Source: Planctomycetota bacterium (GTDB lineage: Bacteria > Planctomycetota > SZUA-567). From it: a stretch of 10,578 nucleotides of DNA. Of this stretch, positions 1 through 6,977 are shown in pieces. Below the pieces are notes generated by a model. It ran no database searches. It was not told the DNA's origin and saw nothing but the letters and a program-made list of their open reading frames with translations. The stretch lies in assembly GCA_031270145.1 (NCBI GenBank), contig JAISYD010000364.1:1-10578 (forward strand), in the 5' to 3' direction. The translations under genes were made by a program, and so were the position numbers. Positions within the stretch are counted from its first letter, which is position 1; the number at the start of each line of letters is the position of its first letter.

Positions 1-1
1 C

Positions 2-313
2 CCGATATCATCCCTTTCCGGGGGAAACCAGCAGAAGGTCGTCGTCGGCAAAAACCTCCTCACCAATCCCAGGGTTCTGCTCATGGACGAACCGACCCGC
101 GGCATCGACGTGGGCGCCAAAAAGGAAATGTTCGACATCATCCGCAGGCTGACCGGCGAAGGGCTGGGCATAATTATGGTTTCCTCGGAACTCAAGGAAA
201 TGCTTACCATACCGGATCGCGTCCTGGTCCTGAACAAGGGGCGGCTGACCGGGGAATTCGAGCGGAACGAACTGAGCCAGGCCGGACTGCTCATGGCTTC
301 CGGTTCAAAATAA
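2..313 (+). CDS. Sugar ABC transporter ATP-binding protein, RbsA/MglA/XylG type (3' end only)
   Basis: This is the C-terminal part of a tandem-domain ATPase that powers monosaccharide import at the inner face of the cytoplasmic membrane. The reading frame is open from base 2. It shows the ABC signature LSGGNQQK (visible residues 5-12), a Walker B strand VLLMDEPT followed by the D-loop region RGIDVGAK, and the switch segment IIMVSSELKEM. In this family the second nucleotide-binding domain carries SSE where other ABC proteins have the H-loop histidine, so the visible piece is the second domain and not a degenerate copy. It ends in DRVLVLNKGRLTGEF plus a short tail, as family members do. The Walker A motif and the whole first domain lie upstream of the window. 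The permease gene follows after a 62-bp gap, and a substrate-binding protein is probably further upstream. The family is certain; the sugar is unknown. Confidence 0.95.
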   Translation, partial: PISSLSGGNQQKVVVGKNLLTNPRVLLMDEPTRGIDVGAKKEMFDIIRRLTGEGLGIIMVSSELKEMLTIPDRVLVLNKGRLTGEFERNELSQAGLLMASGSK

Positions 314-317
314 CTCC

Positions 318-337
318 GCCCCGAGACGTCTCCGGGC
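318..337. repeat. Near-perfect 20-bp palindrome in the ATPase-permease gap
   Basis: The sequence GCCCCGAGACGTCTCCGGGC is its own reverse complement at 18 of 20 positions, with a perfect GAGACGTCTC core. As RNA it folds into a stem of four plus three base pairs with one C-C mismatch and an ACGT loop. It begins 4 bp after the ATPase stop and ends 38 bp before the permease start. No T-run follows, so it is not an intrinsic terminator. It could be an mRNA-processing or stabilising hairpin, or an operator. Confidence 0.5.
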
Positions 338-375
338 ACAGGGAAGCGCCAATTTATTGAAAGGCGGCGAAACCC

Positions 376-1422
376 ATGGACACAAACGCGCTTGCCTCCG
401 GAAAAACCGGAGGTTCCATCGCCGGCGTACTGATTCAGCTCCGGACTTTCGGCGTCCTGTTTCTCCTCTGCGTGTTCTTCAGCCTCATGGCGCCCAATTT
501 TTTCACATACGGCAACATTCCGATTCTTGCCAAACACATAGCCGTAAACGCCATTCTAGCGATGGGGCTGGTGTTCGTACTGCTTACCGGGGGAATCGAT
601 CTGTCCATTGGCTCGATCGTGGGCCTGGGAGGGATGATTGCGGGCGGCCTCATCCGCGAGGGGATGGCGTTGAACTTTCTCGGCGTCACCGTCTATTTCA
701 ACGTACCGGCCATCATGATCGTCACCCTGCTGATCGGCATGATCATAGGCTTCGCCAACGGCTGGCTCATCACCAGGTTCAACGTCGCGCCTTTCATCGT
801 CACCCTGGGCATGATGTATATCGCCCGCGGCTTCGCCCTCCTCCGCTCCAACGGCGCCACCTTCCCCAACCTGCAGGGATCGGCCGGGCACAACACCACC
901 GGCTTCCCCATCCTGGGCGCCGGACGGCTGCTGGACATCCCCCTGAGCGTCTGGATAACGGCGGCGCTGTCCTTCTTTTTCATCTACCTGGCCCGGAAGA
1001 CGCCGTTCGGCCGCCACGTCTACGCGGTGGGCGGGAATGAAACCGCCTCCAAACTTTCCGGCATCAACGTCGACAGAGTGAAAATCCTGGTCTACATGAT
1101 TTCCGGGCTGACCGCCGCCCTGGTGGGGCTGATCGTCACTTCCGAGCTGGTGGCCGCCCATCCCGCCACCGGCGCCTCCTACGAGATGAACGCCATAGCG
1201 GCGGCGGTGCTGGGCGGCACGTCGCTGGCCGGCGGGCGCGGAACCATCGGCGGCACCCTGGTCGGCGCCTGCACCATCGGCGTACTCAACGACGGCATGG
1301 TGATGATGGGCGTTTCGGAATTCTGGCAGACGGTGATCAAGGGCGTCGTCATCATCGCGGCCGTCATCCTCGACCAGGTGCAGGCGGAGATACAGCGCCG
1401 ATCGGCCATGGCCAGGATATGA
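376..1422 (+). CDS. Sugar ABC transporter permease, RbsC type
   Basis: This 348-residue integral membrane protein forms the translocation channel of a ribose/xylose/galactose-type importer (BPD_transp_2 family). It is hydrophobic along most of its length, with several membrane helices between about residues 22 and 333. Family landmarks are clear: TGGIDLSIGS at 71-80, NGWLITRFNVAPFIVTLG at 128-145, and the cytoplasmic coupling region NAIAAAVLGGTSLAGGRGT at 272-290 followed by GGTLVGA and the final helix ending AAVILDQ. Length is normal for the family. The ATG is preceded by an AAAGGCGG-like ribosome site at about 359-366. The isomerase gene starts 29 bp after the stop, so transport and isomerisation are almost certainly co-transcribed. 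Substrate specificity is set mainly by the binding protein, which is not in the window. Confidence 0.95.
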   Translation: MDTNALASGKTGGSIAGVLIQLRTFGVLFLLCVFFSLMAPNFFTYGNIPILAKHIAVNAILAMGLVFVLLTGGIDLSIGSIVGLGGMIAGGLIREGMALNFLGVTVYFNVPAIMIVTLLIGMIIGFANGWLITRFNVAPFIVTLGMMYIARGFALLRSNGATFPNLQGSAGHNTTGFPILGAGRLLDIPLSVWITAALSFFFIYLARKTPFGRHVYAVGGNETASKLSGINVDRVKILVYMISGLTAALVGLIVTSELVAAHPATGASYEMNAIAAAVLGGTSLAGGRGTIGGTLVGACTIGVLNDGMVMMGVSEFWQTVIKGVVIIAAVILDQVQAEIQRRSAMARI

Positions 1423-1451
1423 AAGTATCCGCATAGAAGAGGAGAACAACG

Positions 1452-2900
1452 ATGGACATGCTGCGGAAAAAGATCGTCTTCGGCGTCATCATCGGCGTCA
1501 GGGGATTTTTCAACCCAGGGCTGGCCGTGGGCGACAGGGCGGATTTGTACAAGTTGCTGGACGATCTCGGCGTCGGGCGGATCGCGCTGGAACCCGAAGC
1601 CACTCCCAGCGGAGCCGTCGAGACCCTGGCCGACGCCGAAAAGCTGGCCGCGCTGTTCAGGTCGCGGCAGGACGACATCGACGGCGTCATCGTCATGCTG
1701 CCCAATTTCGGCGACGAGCAGGCGGTTGCCGAAACCCTGAAAATGGCGAAGCTGGGCGTCCCCGTCCTTGTCCAGGCGTCCAGCGACGAAATCGGCAAGG
1801 TCGATCTGGCCGGCCGCCGCGACGCCTTCTGCGGCAAGCTGTCCGTATGCAACAACCTCAGGCAGTACGGCATTCCCTTCACCGACACTTCGAGCCACAC
1901 CTGCGACGTCGGCGGCCCCGGCTTCAGGCGGGACGTCGCGGATTTCGCCGCCCTGTGCCGCGTCGTCCGGGGGCTCCGCTCGGCGAAAATCGGCTTGCTG
2001 GGCGTCCGGCCGGCCGCGTTCCAGACCGTCCGCTGCAGCGAAAAGCTGCTCCAGGCGAGCGGGATAAAGGTGATTCCGGTCGACCTGTCCGTCGTCATCG
2101 CCGCCGCCCGGAAGGTGGGGACGGACGAACCGGAGTATCGCCGTAAGCTGGAGGAAATCCTCGCCTACGCGGAAATGGATCCCAAGCCGGAAATCCTCGA
2201 GAAAATCGTCAAATACACGGTCGCGGTCGAACGGTTCGTCCAGAACAACGGACTCGACGCCACCGCCGTTCAATGCTGGGACTCGCTGGAAGCCAACTAC
2301 GGATGCGGCTCCTGCCTGACGCAAAGCATGATGTCCAATCGGTTGAAGCCGTCCGCCTGCGAAGGGGACGTCGCCGGCGCGGTTTCGATGCTGGCTCTGG
2401 CCCTGGCCGCCGGCCGGCCGGCGGCGCTCCTGGACTGGAACAACAATTACGGATCCGAACCAGACATCCTCGTCGCTACCCATTGCTCCAACTACCCGGC
2501 CGATTTCATGGGAACGCGGCCGAACGTCGGGACAATGGGGGTCCTGTCCACCAGCATCGGCGCCGAGGTCTGCTTCGGAGCGGTGAAAGGCAGGGTCCTT
2601 CCCGGCGAAATGACCTATTTCCGCCTGTCCACCGAGGATGCCGGCGGCTATATCAAAGCCTATGTCGGCGAAGGCGAATTCGTCGACCTCCCCTTCGGGA
2701 TGGACGGCGGCATCGCGGTATGCCGCATCGGGAAGATGCGCAAGCTCTTCCGTTTCCTCTGCGCCAACGGCTTCGAGCACCATGTGGCGATGGTCCGGAC
2801 GCCCGTCGCTCACATCGTCAACGAGGCGGCGGCGAACTATCTGGGCTGGCGCGCCTATTGGCACGACATGCCGGACGACTTGGACGCCGTCCGGCTTTAA
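1452..2900 (+). CDS. L-fucose/L-arabinose isomerase superfamily protein (COG2407-like sugar isomerase)
   Basis: This cytoplasmic protein of 482 residues probably interconverts an aldose and a ketose using a divalent metal. The N-terminal half looks like the Rossmann-type domains of the family (VIVMLPNFGDEQ near 79-90, VPVLVQASSDEIGK near 103-116). The C-terminal half carries the likely metal ligands in family spacing: E304 in ACEGDVAGA, D328 in ALLDWNNNYG and H344 in ATHCSNYPADF, with a late GFEHHVAMV (440-448) resembling the conserved C-terminal His-His segment. COG2407 members are usually about 450-500 residues, which fits. A strong ribosome site, AAGAGGAG (1436-1443), lies before the ATG, and the gene follows a ribose-type permease. 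It is too divergent from classic FucI or AraA to name a substrate. Fucose, arabinose, a rare sugar or sulfoquinovose (some isomerases in sulfosugar pathways belong to this superfamily) are all possible. Cysteines are frequent (for example CGSC at 285-288), which is unexplained. Confidence 0.82.
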   Translation: MDMLRKKIVFGVIIGVRGFFNPGLAVGDRADLYKLLDDLGVGRIALEPEATPSGAVETLADAEKLAALFRSRQDDIDGVIVMLPNFGDEQAVAETLKMAKLGVPVLVQASSDEIGKVDLAGRRDAFCGKLSVCNNLRQYGIPFTDTSSHTCDVGGPGFRRDVADFAALCRVVRGLRSAKIGLLGVRPAAFQTVRCSEKLLQASGIKVIPVDLSVVIAAARKVGTDEPEYRRKLEEILAYAEMDPKPEILEKIVKYTVAVERFVQNNGLDATAVQCWDSLEANYGCGSCLTQSMMSNRLKPSACEGDVAGAVSMLALALAAGRPAALLDWNNNYGSEPDILVATHCSNYPADFMGTRPNVGTMGVLSTSIGAEVCFGAVKGRVLPGEMTYFRLSTEDAGGYIKAYVGEGEFVDLPFGMDGGIAVCRIGKMRKLFRFLCANGFEHHVAMVRTPVAHIVNEAAANYLGWRAYWHDMPDDLDAVRL

Positions 2901-2903
2901 TGC

Positions 2904-3238
2904 CTGACCCAAAATAAATGCTATAACTTTTTTGCGACCATACGGCCAACCCCACTCTTGACAACGAGCGAAAAAATCCCGGCGCCGAATAGGCTCGGGA
3001 TGGTGTCGATGAAGAGTCGCCGCGGCATAGCCTGCCGGCGGGATGCGCCGTCTTCCAGCGGCCTGGCAGAAGATCCCGGAGTCCGGTCACGTTCATCGCG
3101 GAAAGGCGGCGGCCGCCGGGCCCGGCCTCGCGGTTTTCGCCTCCTGGGCGGAAATCGAAAGCCATTTGGCGGCCAGGCTGCGGCGGACGTGGGGGTGCGA
3201 TCCTTCGCTCCGCCGTCCCCAGGCGCCGATTAGGGGGC
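2904..3238. other. Intergenic gap between convergent operons; no convincing gene
   Basis: These 335 bp separate the isomerase stop from the stop of the minus-strand TPR gene. Short open frames exist on both strands, but none has a ribosome site or recognisable family. The left end (2911-2980) is AT-richer, with T- and A-runs; the right two thirds are very GC-rich. A minus-strand terminator sits at 2970-3001. No plus-strand intrinsic terminator was found after the isomerase: the T-run at 2929-2934 has no GC-rich stem before it. The stretch 3002-3238 would be transcribed as a long 3' untranslated region of the minus-strand operon. Confidence 0.6.
2970..3001 (-). terminator. Rho-independent terminator of the minus-strand operon
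   Basis: On the plus strand, ATCCCG (2976-2981) and CGGGAT (2996-3001) are exact inverted repeats. Inside them GCC (2984-2986) pairs with GGC (2992-2994) around a GAATA loop, with a G-U pair and one bulged C. Six A residues at 2971-2976 become a U-run directly after the stem in minus-strand RNA, the classic terminator order. It would end transcription about 240 nt after the TPR gene. On the plus strand the A-run precedes the stem, so it should not terminate the sugar operon efficiently. Confidence 0.7.
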
Positions 3239-4222
3239 TTAATCCCGCCCGTCGCCCCCGGGCAGCAGTCCCCGCAGCCCGGCCAGGGCCGGATCCGTAG
3301 CCGCCAGGTCAAGCGCCGGATCGTCCGCGTCCATCAAGGCATCCAGGGATTCCACGGCCAGTTCCCGTCTGCCCCTGGCCAGTTCCAGGGCGGCCTGGAA
3401 AACGACAATCCTGGGATCTTCCCCGCCCTCGGCGAAAGCCGCCGCCTCCGGATCGGCGTCGGCGTCCGCATCTTCCCCGTCCCCGGCCATCACGGGGTAA
3501 TCGACGATGGAGCGTAAGTGCGGGCGGCGATCCATTTTTCGCCATTTCCGCAAGGCGTCCTCCGCCGCTTCCAGCCGGCCTAGGCGGAGGAGCAGGGAGA
3601 CTTCGACCTGCCGGTAATCGCCGTAGCCGGGATCCAGCCCCATCGCCCGCCGGATGGCCTGGAGCGCCTGGTCCGGCTCCCTCGCGGCCGTCAGATCGTC
3701 GGCCAGCTCGGCCCAGGAGGAGTCGTCCCAGGGTGCGAGGCGGAGCGATTCGGTCAGGTCCGCCGCCGCTCCCGCCGCGTCGCCGTCCAGGCGCCGCAAA
3801 TCCGCCCGGCGGCGGAGCAGCCTCGCCGTCCGCTCCGCCTTGCGCCGCCGCAGCGTGAGAGCGGGAAGCAACAGAGCCGGGACGAACATGAGGAGGCCGA
3901 TCCCCGGCCAATGCGGCCGCTCCAGCCCGTCCGACAGGCTGCCCAAAAGCCACACCATCCCCAGGAGGCAGAATATCGGCGGTAAAGCCTTGATCAGGCC
4001 CGGAAGCGGTTTAGCGGCCGGTTTGAAATCTTCGGGAAGCGGAAGGCGGCCGGCCAGCAATCGGTCAAGCTTCGCCCGCTCGGCGGCCCGGCGGTCGGGA
4101 TCCTCGGCCGCCAGCGCCAGATCCCTGAAATCGCGGTCGATCAGCAGATTGACGTAGCGCACCAGCAGGATCGCCGCCGCGATTAGGAGAAGAAGCAGGA
4201 CAAGATTATGGTACAGCGCCAT
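3239..4222 (-). CDS. Three-helix membrane protein with TPR-like domain, function unknown
   Basis: With the chosen start the protein has 327 residues. Its N-terminus is a hydrophobic helix (about 7-23), followed by a charged segment, a helix near 75-95 (LIKALPPIFCLLGMVWLLG) and another near 107-124. The rest is soluble and looks like tetratricopeptide repeats: a run of alpha-helical units from about 131 to 235, including GDAAGAAADLTESLRLAP, REPDQALQAIRRAMGLDP and GRLEAAEDALRKW, each with the A-x-x-x-L pattern and a closing DP or AP. An acidic Asp/Ala stretch (about 248-269) separates these from a last helical pair. The open frame continues 17 codons upstream to 4273 but would then overlap tsaE; the ATG at 4222 has an AGGAA site and leaves 19 bp after the tsaE stop. 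TPR domains usually mediate protein contacts, perhaps for an envelope complex. No specific function is claimed. Confidence 0.8.
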   Translation of the reverse strand: MALYHNLVLLLLLIAAAILLVRYVNLLIDRDFRDLALAAEDPDRRAAERAKLDRLLAGRLPLPEDFKPAAKPLPGLIKALPPIFCLLGMVWLLGSLSDGLERPHWPGIGLLMFVPALLLPALTLRRRKAERTARLLRRRADLRRLDGDAAGAAADLTESLRLAPWDDSSWAELADDLTAAREPDQALQAIRRAMGLDPGYGDYRQVEVSLLLRLGRLEAAEDALRKWRKMDRRPHLRSIVDYPVMAGDGEDADADADPEAAAFAEGGEDPRIVVFQAALELARGRRELAVESLDALMDADDPALDLAATDPALAGLRGLLPGGDGRD

Positions 4223-4241
4223 TTTCAGGGTTCCTCGGCCG

Positions 4242-4763
4242 CTAGGGGATTGGCTGGCCCAACCAGGCGGCAAGCAGTCCGGCGTGCCCGGCCCCCCGGG
4301 CCGAAACCCGCAGTTCCCGTCGGGTTTCCCCGGCTATTTGGATGCCGACGTCAAGACAGCCGCCGAGGTTGGGGCCAGCCAGCAGTTCCGGCCATTCAAC
4401 CGCCGCCACCGCTCCCTTGTCCGCCAGGATATCCCACACCCCGAGACCATCCAGGGCGCAAGGGTCGTCCAGCCGATAGAGATCGAGGTGATTGAGGCGC
4501 AGCCGGCCCTGATACTCGGCATGCAGGACAAAAGTCGGGCTGGTCACCGGCAGATTCGGCGGCGTTTCCAAACCGGCCGCCAGGCCCTGGACAAAACAAG
4601 TCTTTCCCGCGCCCAGATCCCCCCGGAGCAGGATGATCTCGCCGCCTCGGCAAAGCCCGCCCAGCCGGCGGGCCAACGCTCGGGTGTCGTTGGGCGAAAG
4701 CGAGACGGCGGCCATCCCGTCCCTGGCCGGCTCATCCACCGCCGGGTTGCCTTCCCTCACCAT
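4242..4763 (-). CDS. tsaE: tRNA threonylcarbamoyladenosine biosynthesis ATPase TsaE
   Basis: TsaE is the small P-loop ATPase that works with TsaB and TsaD (and TsaC/C2 for the precursor) to make the t6A base at position 37 of ANN-decoding tRNAs in the cytoplasm. The 173-residue protein shows the Walker A loop GDLGAGKT (48-55), the switch TSPTF (74-78), the Walker B-like HLDLYRL (92-98) and VEWPE (122-126), all hallmark TsaE/YjeE motifs. It is slightly longer than the usual 150-160 because of about 16 extra N-terminal residues. M17 is an alternative start at 4715. The longer start is preferred because its ATG overlaps the thiL stop as ATGGTGA, which suggests translational coupling, with an AAGGA site about 11 nt upstream. 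TsaB and TsaD are not in the window. Confidence 0.95.
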   Translation of the reverse strand: MVREGNPAVDEPARDGMAAVSLSPNDTRALARRLGGLCRGGEIILLRGDLGAGKTCFVQGLAAGLETPPNLPVTSPTFVLHAEYQGRLRLNHLDLYRLDDPCALDGLGVWDILADKGAVAAVEWPELLAGPNLGGCLDVGIQIAGETRRELRVSARGAGHAGLLAAWLGQPIP

Positions 4764-5704
4764 TGGTGTTGGTATCCTTGGGGAGGAAGCGGCCGCGTCC
4801 GGCCGTCCGCCTCCCGCAGAATCAGCCCTTTGCCCTCGGTTATCCTCCCAATCGCCGTGAAGGCGGCCGGGCCGGCCAGGCGGCGGTTGAATTTTTTCCA
4901 GAGCCCGGGCGGCAGGGCCAGCAGCAGTTCAAAATCCTCGCCGTCCGCCAGAGCGTGCCGAAGCGGGCTTTGGCCGGATTCCCCGGCGGCCCGCAAGGCG
5001 TCGGGCGACAGGGGGATGCTGGCGGCGTCAATCTCGGCCCCCACGCCGCTTTCCCGGCAGAGGCGGTGGAGATCGAGGGACAAGCCGTCCGAAACATCCA
5101 TTCCGGCGCTGGGGAAGACGCCGTCGCCGGATTCGCGGCAAAACTGCATCAGCGTCCGGATCTCGCGGAGGCGCGGACAAGGACATAAATGCCGGCCGAG
5201 GGACGAGCCGCCCAAAGCGCCGGTCACCACCAGGATGTCGCCCGGCCGCGCCCCGCCGCGGAGGATGGGGCCGCCGGGCAGGGGTTCCCCGAGCGCCGTC
5301 ACCGCGACGAAAAGACCGGCCGGCGAGGAAATGGTGTCGCCCCCGACCACCGAGACGCCAAATTCCCCGGCCGCCCCGGCCAGGCCCCGGGCGAAATCCT
5401 CCGCCCAACTCGCTTCCATCCCCCGGCGCAGGGAAAGGCAAACCAGGGCCCAGCGGGCTCGGCAAGCCGAGGCGGCCAGATCCGAAACCGAGGCGGCGAG
5501 CGCCTTGTACGCCACCGCGCCCGCCGGGGTTCCGGGCGGGAAATGGCTGCCCTCGGCGAAGGCGTCGGTCGAGACGGCGAGGCGCCGGCCATCGGCCTCC
5601 AGGTGGGCGCAGTCGTCCGGACCGGGGCCGACCAGCACCGACGGATCGACGGCGGCGAAAATCCCCTCCAGCCTGGACAACAGATCATCCTCGCGCAAAT
5701 CCAT
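4757..5704 (-). CDS. thiL: Thiamine-monophosphate kinase ThiL
   Basis: ThiL phosphorylates thiamine monophosphate with ATP to give thiamine diphosphate, the last step of cofactor synthesis. At 315 residues it has normal length and the full set of PurM-like superfamily motifs: PGPDDCAHL (27-35), STDAFAEGSHF (45-55, matching the usual D-x-x-x-E-G-x-H-F with D47), SDLAAS (74-79), VVGGDT (119-124), GDILVVTGALGGSSLG (155-170), MDVSDGLSLDLHRL (202-215) and ADGEDFELLLALP (253-265). These acidic residues bind magnesium and nucleotide in the family. One small divergence: the usual M-G-A-x-P after SDLAA reads ACRAR here. The start overlaps the preceding acyltransferase by 20 bp and the end overlaps tsaE by 7 bp, so the three genes are translated from one message. 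No TPP riboswitch is visible in front of it, so thiamine does not appear to regulate it locally. Confidence 0.95.
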   Translation of the reverse strand: MDLREDDLLSRLEGIFAAVDPSVLVGPGPDDCAHLEADGRRLAVSTDAFAEGSHFPPGTPAGAVAYKALAASVSDLAASACRARWALVCLSLRRGMEASWAEDFARGLAGAAGEFGVSVVGGDTISSPAGLFVAVTALGEPLPGGPILRGGARPGDILVVTGALGGSSLGRHLCPCPRLREIRTLMQFCRESGDGVFPSAGMDVSDGLSLDLHRLCRESGVGAEIDAASIPLSPDALRAAGESGQSPLRHALADGEDFELLLALPPGLWKKFNRRLAGPAAFTAIGRITEGKGLILREADGRTRPLPPQGYQHQW

Positions 5705-6365
5705 CCTCCCAGCGGCGCTTGCCGGTCAGCTCGGCCAGGGCGGTCATGATCCTGAAGCCGAGGTTGCGAATCAGTTCCCGCCGCTCCTCCCGGGGCAGCG
5801 AGGCATAGAGCGTCTCCTTTGGGAACAGCCGGATCGGCTGGCCGAAAACCACCCTGGCCCGTCGTCCGGGCCGGGGCAGTCTCGCCCCCGGCGGCCAGAC
5901 TTGTTCCGATCCCGGCGCCGCCGCCGGGAGTATGGGCAGGCCGCTCTCCAGGGCCAGAAGGGCGAGTCCGGATCGGGGGCGGTTCAGTCGCCCGGTCGGA
6001 TTGATATGGCCCTCGGGGAAAATCCCCACCGCTTCCCCGGCGGCTAGCCAGCCGAGCGCGGCGGTCAGCATGCGGCCCTGGCTGTCCCGATCCCCGCGCT
6101 TGAAGGGGATGCAACCGCCGGATCGCAGGATCCAGCCCATCAGCCAATGCTTGAAAGGCTCTTGGTAGGCGATCAGGTGGAGCGGCCGCAGTTTCGCCCT
6201 GGCGTAGGCCAGGGCCAGAAGCGGCCCGTCCAGGAAACTGGCGTGATGGGCCGCCACCAGGCAGGGGCCGTCGGGTAGAAAGGCGGCGCCGGAGGAGCCG
6301 GCGTAAAACGGCAGGGCCGCGACGGAGATTATCCCGGCCGAGAGATAAAAATTTTTCCAGGCCAT
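5685..6365 (-). CDS. PlsC-type lysophospholipid acyltransferase
   Basis: Proteins of this family transfer an acyl chain to lysophosphatidic acid or a related acceptor at the inner membrane. The 226-residue sequence has the catalytic H-x4-D box as HHASFLDG (H41, D46), the substrate-binding block IPFKRGDRDS near 86-95, the FPEG box (116-119) within VGIFPEGHINPTG, and the last block LPILPAA (143-149). An N-terminal hydrophobic stretch (about 7-21) fits membrane attachment. Length is typical. The gene starts 21 bp after the pyrE stop and has only a weak ribosome site (GGGA about 12 nt upstream), so it may rely on coupling. It overlaps thiL by 20 bp. Whether it is the main 1-acylglycerol-3-phosphate acyltransferase or a paralogue with another acceptor cannot be told from sequence alone. 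Confidence 0.92.
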   Translation of the reverse strand: MAWKNFYLSAGIISVAALPFYAGSSGAAFLPDGPCLVAAHHASFLDGPLLALAYARAKLRPLHLIAYQEPFKHWLMGWILRSGGCIPFKRGDRDSQGRMLTAALGWLAAGEAVGIFPEGHINPTGRLNRPRSGLALLALESGLPILPAAAPGSEQVWPPGARLPRPGRRARVVFGQPIRLFPKETLYASLPREERRELIRNLGFRIMTALAELTGKRRWEDGFARG

Positions 6366-6386
6366 GCGGCTTGAATCCCGCGCTTC

Positions 6387-6938
6387 CTAGACCAGATCGT
6401 CCTTGGTGAACACCGCGACCAGCGGAATCCCCAGGCCGGCCAAAAGTTCCCCGCCGCCGTCCAACCGGTCGACCAGCGCGTAGACGCCCACTATTTCCGC
6501 CTTTGGCTGGCTAATCCGCGCCCGCTCGACCGCCTTGAGGGAACTGCCGCCGGTGGTGACCACATCCTCGATGATCGCCACTCGCTGGCCCGGCAGCAAC
6601 TCCGGACCCTCAATCCATTGGCCGGTTCCGTGGCCTTTGGGCTCCTTCCTGACGATGAAGCCCTCCAGGGGCGGCCCCAGGTCGAAGGATAGGGCGGTGA
6701 TGGCTCCGATCAGCGCATCCGCCCCCAGGGTGAGTCCGCCCACCCGGTCCGGGCGGGCCGGGCGCATGAGGCTGATGAATATTCGGGCGGCGTGGTTCAG
6801 GGCGTCCGGCCGTAAGGTGGTGGTCTTGCCGTTGATGTAGAAGTCCGATTTCTTGCCGCTGGCCAGGGTGAAATCGCCACGAAGGAAATCGATGCGGCTT
6901 TTCAGCCTTTCGCGGAGGGCGGCCAGATGCTCATCCAT
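6387..6938 (-). CDS. pyrE: Orotate phosphoribosyltransferase PyrE
   Basis: PyrE joins orotate to PRPP, giving orotidine monophosphate in UMP synthesis. The protein (183 residues from the chosen start) has GDFTLASGKKSDFYING near the N-terminus (21-37), the flexible catalytic loop VRKEPKGHGTG (96-106, with K98, K101 and H103 in the places of the loop lysines and histidine of known OPRTases) and the PRPP loop VAIIEDVVTTGGS (120-132). The open frame can be extended four codons to a TTG at 6950, but a purine-rich AGGGGAAGGA abuts that TTG directly, which is too close. The ATG at 6938 has usable spacing and is preferred. It follows the DJ-1 gene by about 39 bp. PyrF and the other pyrimidine genes are absent here. 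Confidence 0.95.
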   Translation of the reverse strand: MDEHLAALRERLKSRIDFLRGDFTLASGKKSDFYINGKTTTLRPDALNHAARIFISLMRPARPDRVGGLTLGADALIGAITALSFDLGPPLEGFIVRKEPKGHGTGQWIEGPELLPGQRVAIIEDVVTTGGSSLKAVERARISQPKAEIVGVYALVDRLDGGGELLAGLGIPLVAVFTKDDLV

Positions 6939-6977
6939 GCTTTGCCCCAATCCTTCCCCTGCGCCGGTCGCCCCGGC

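Noticed and set aside
1179..2912. A 577-codon open frame on the minus strand
   Set aside because: It is antisense to the permease end and the isomerase; composition is Gly/Asp/Val-rich with no motif, and it has no ribosome site. It is a GC-bias shadow.
2910..2936. T-run after the isomerase as a plus-strand terminator
   Set aside because: No GC-rich inverted repeat lies directly before the T-run.
2955..2987. TTGACA as a plus-strand promoter in the convergent gap
   Set aside because: No acceptable -10 lies 16-18 bp downstream (the spot reads GGCGCC), and no gene follows on that strand.
3086..3240. Minus-strand frame containing LIGAWGRRSEGSHPHVRRSLAAKW, resembling a HEAT-repeat or DNA-alkylation-repair snippet
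   Set aside because: It is only about 50 codons with stops, no start and no ribosome site; the resemblance is too short to separate from chance.
4284..6047. A 587-codon open frame on the plus strand
   Set aside because: It lies antisense to tsaE, thiL and the acyltransferase, which have clear family motifs. Its translation is low-complexity Arg/Pro/Ala, as expected from GC-rich antisense frames.
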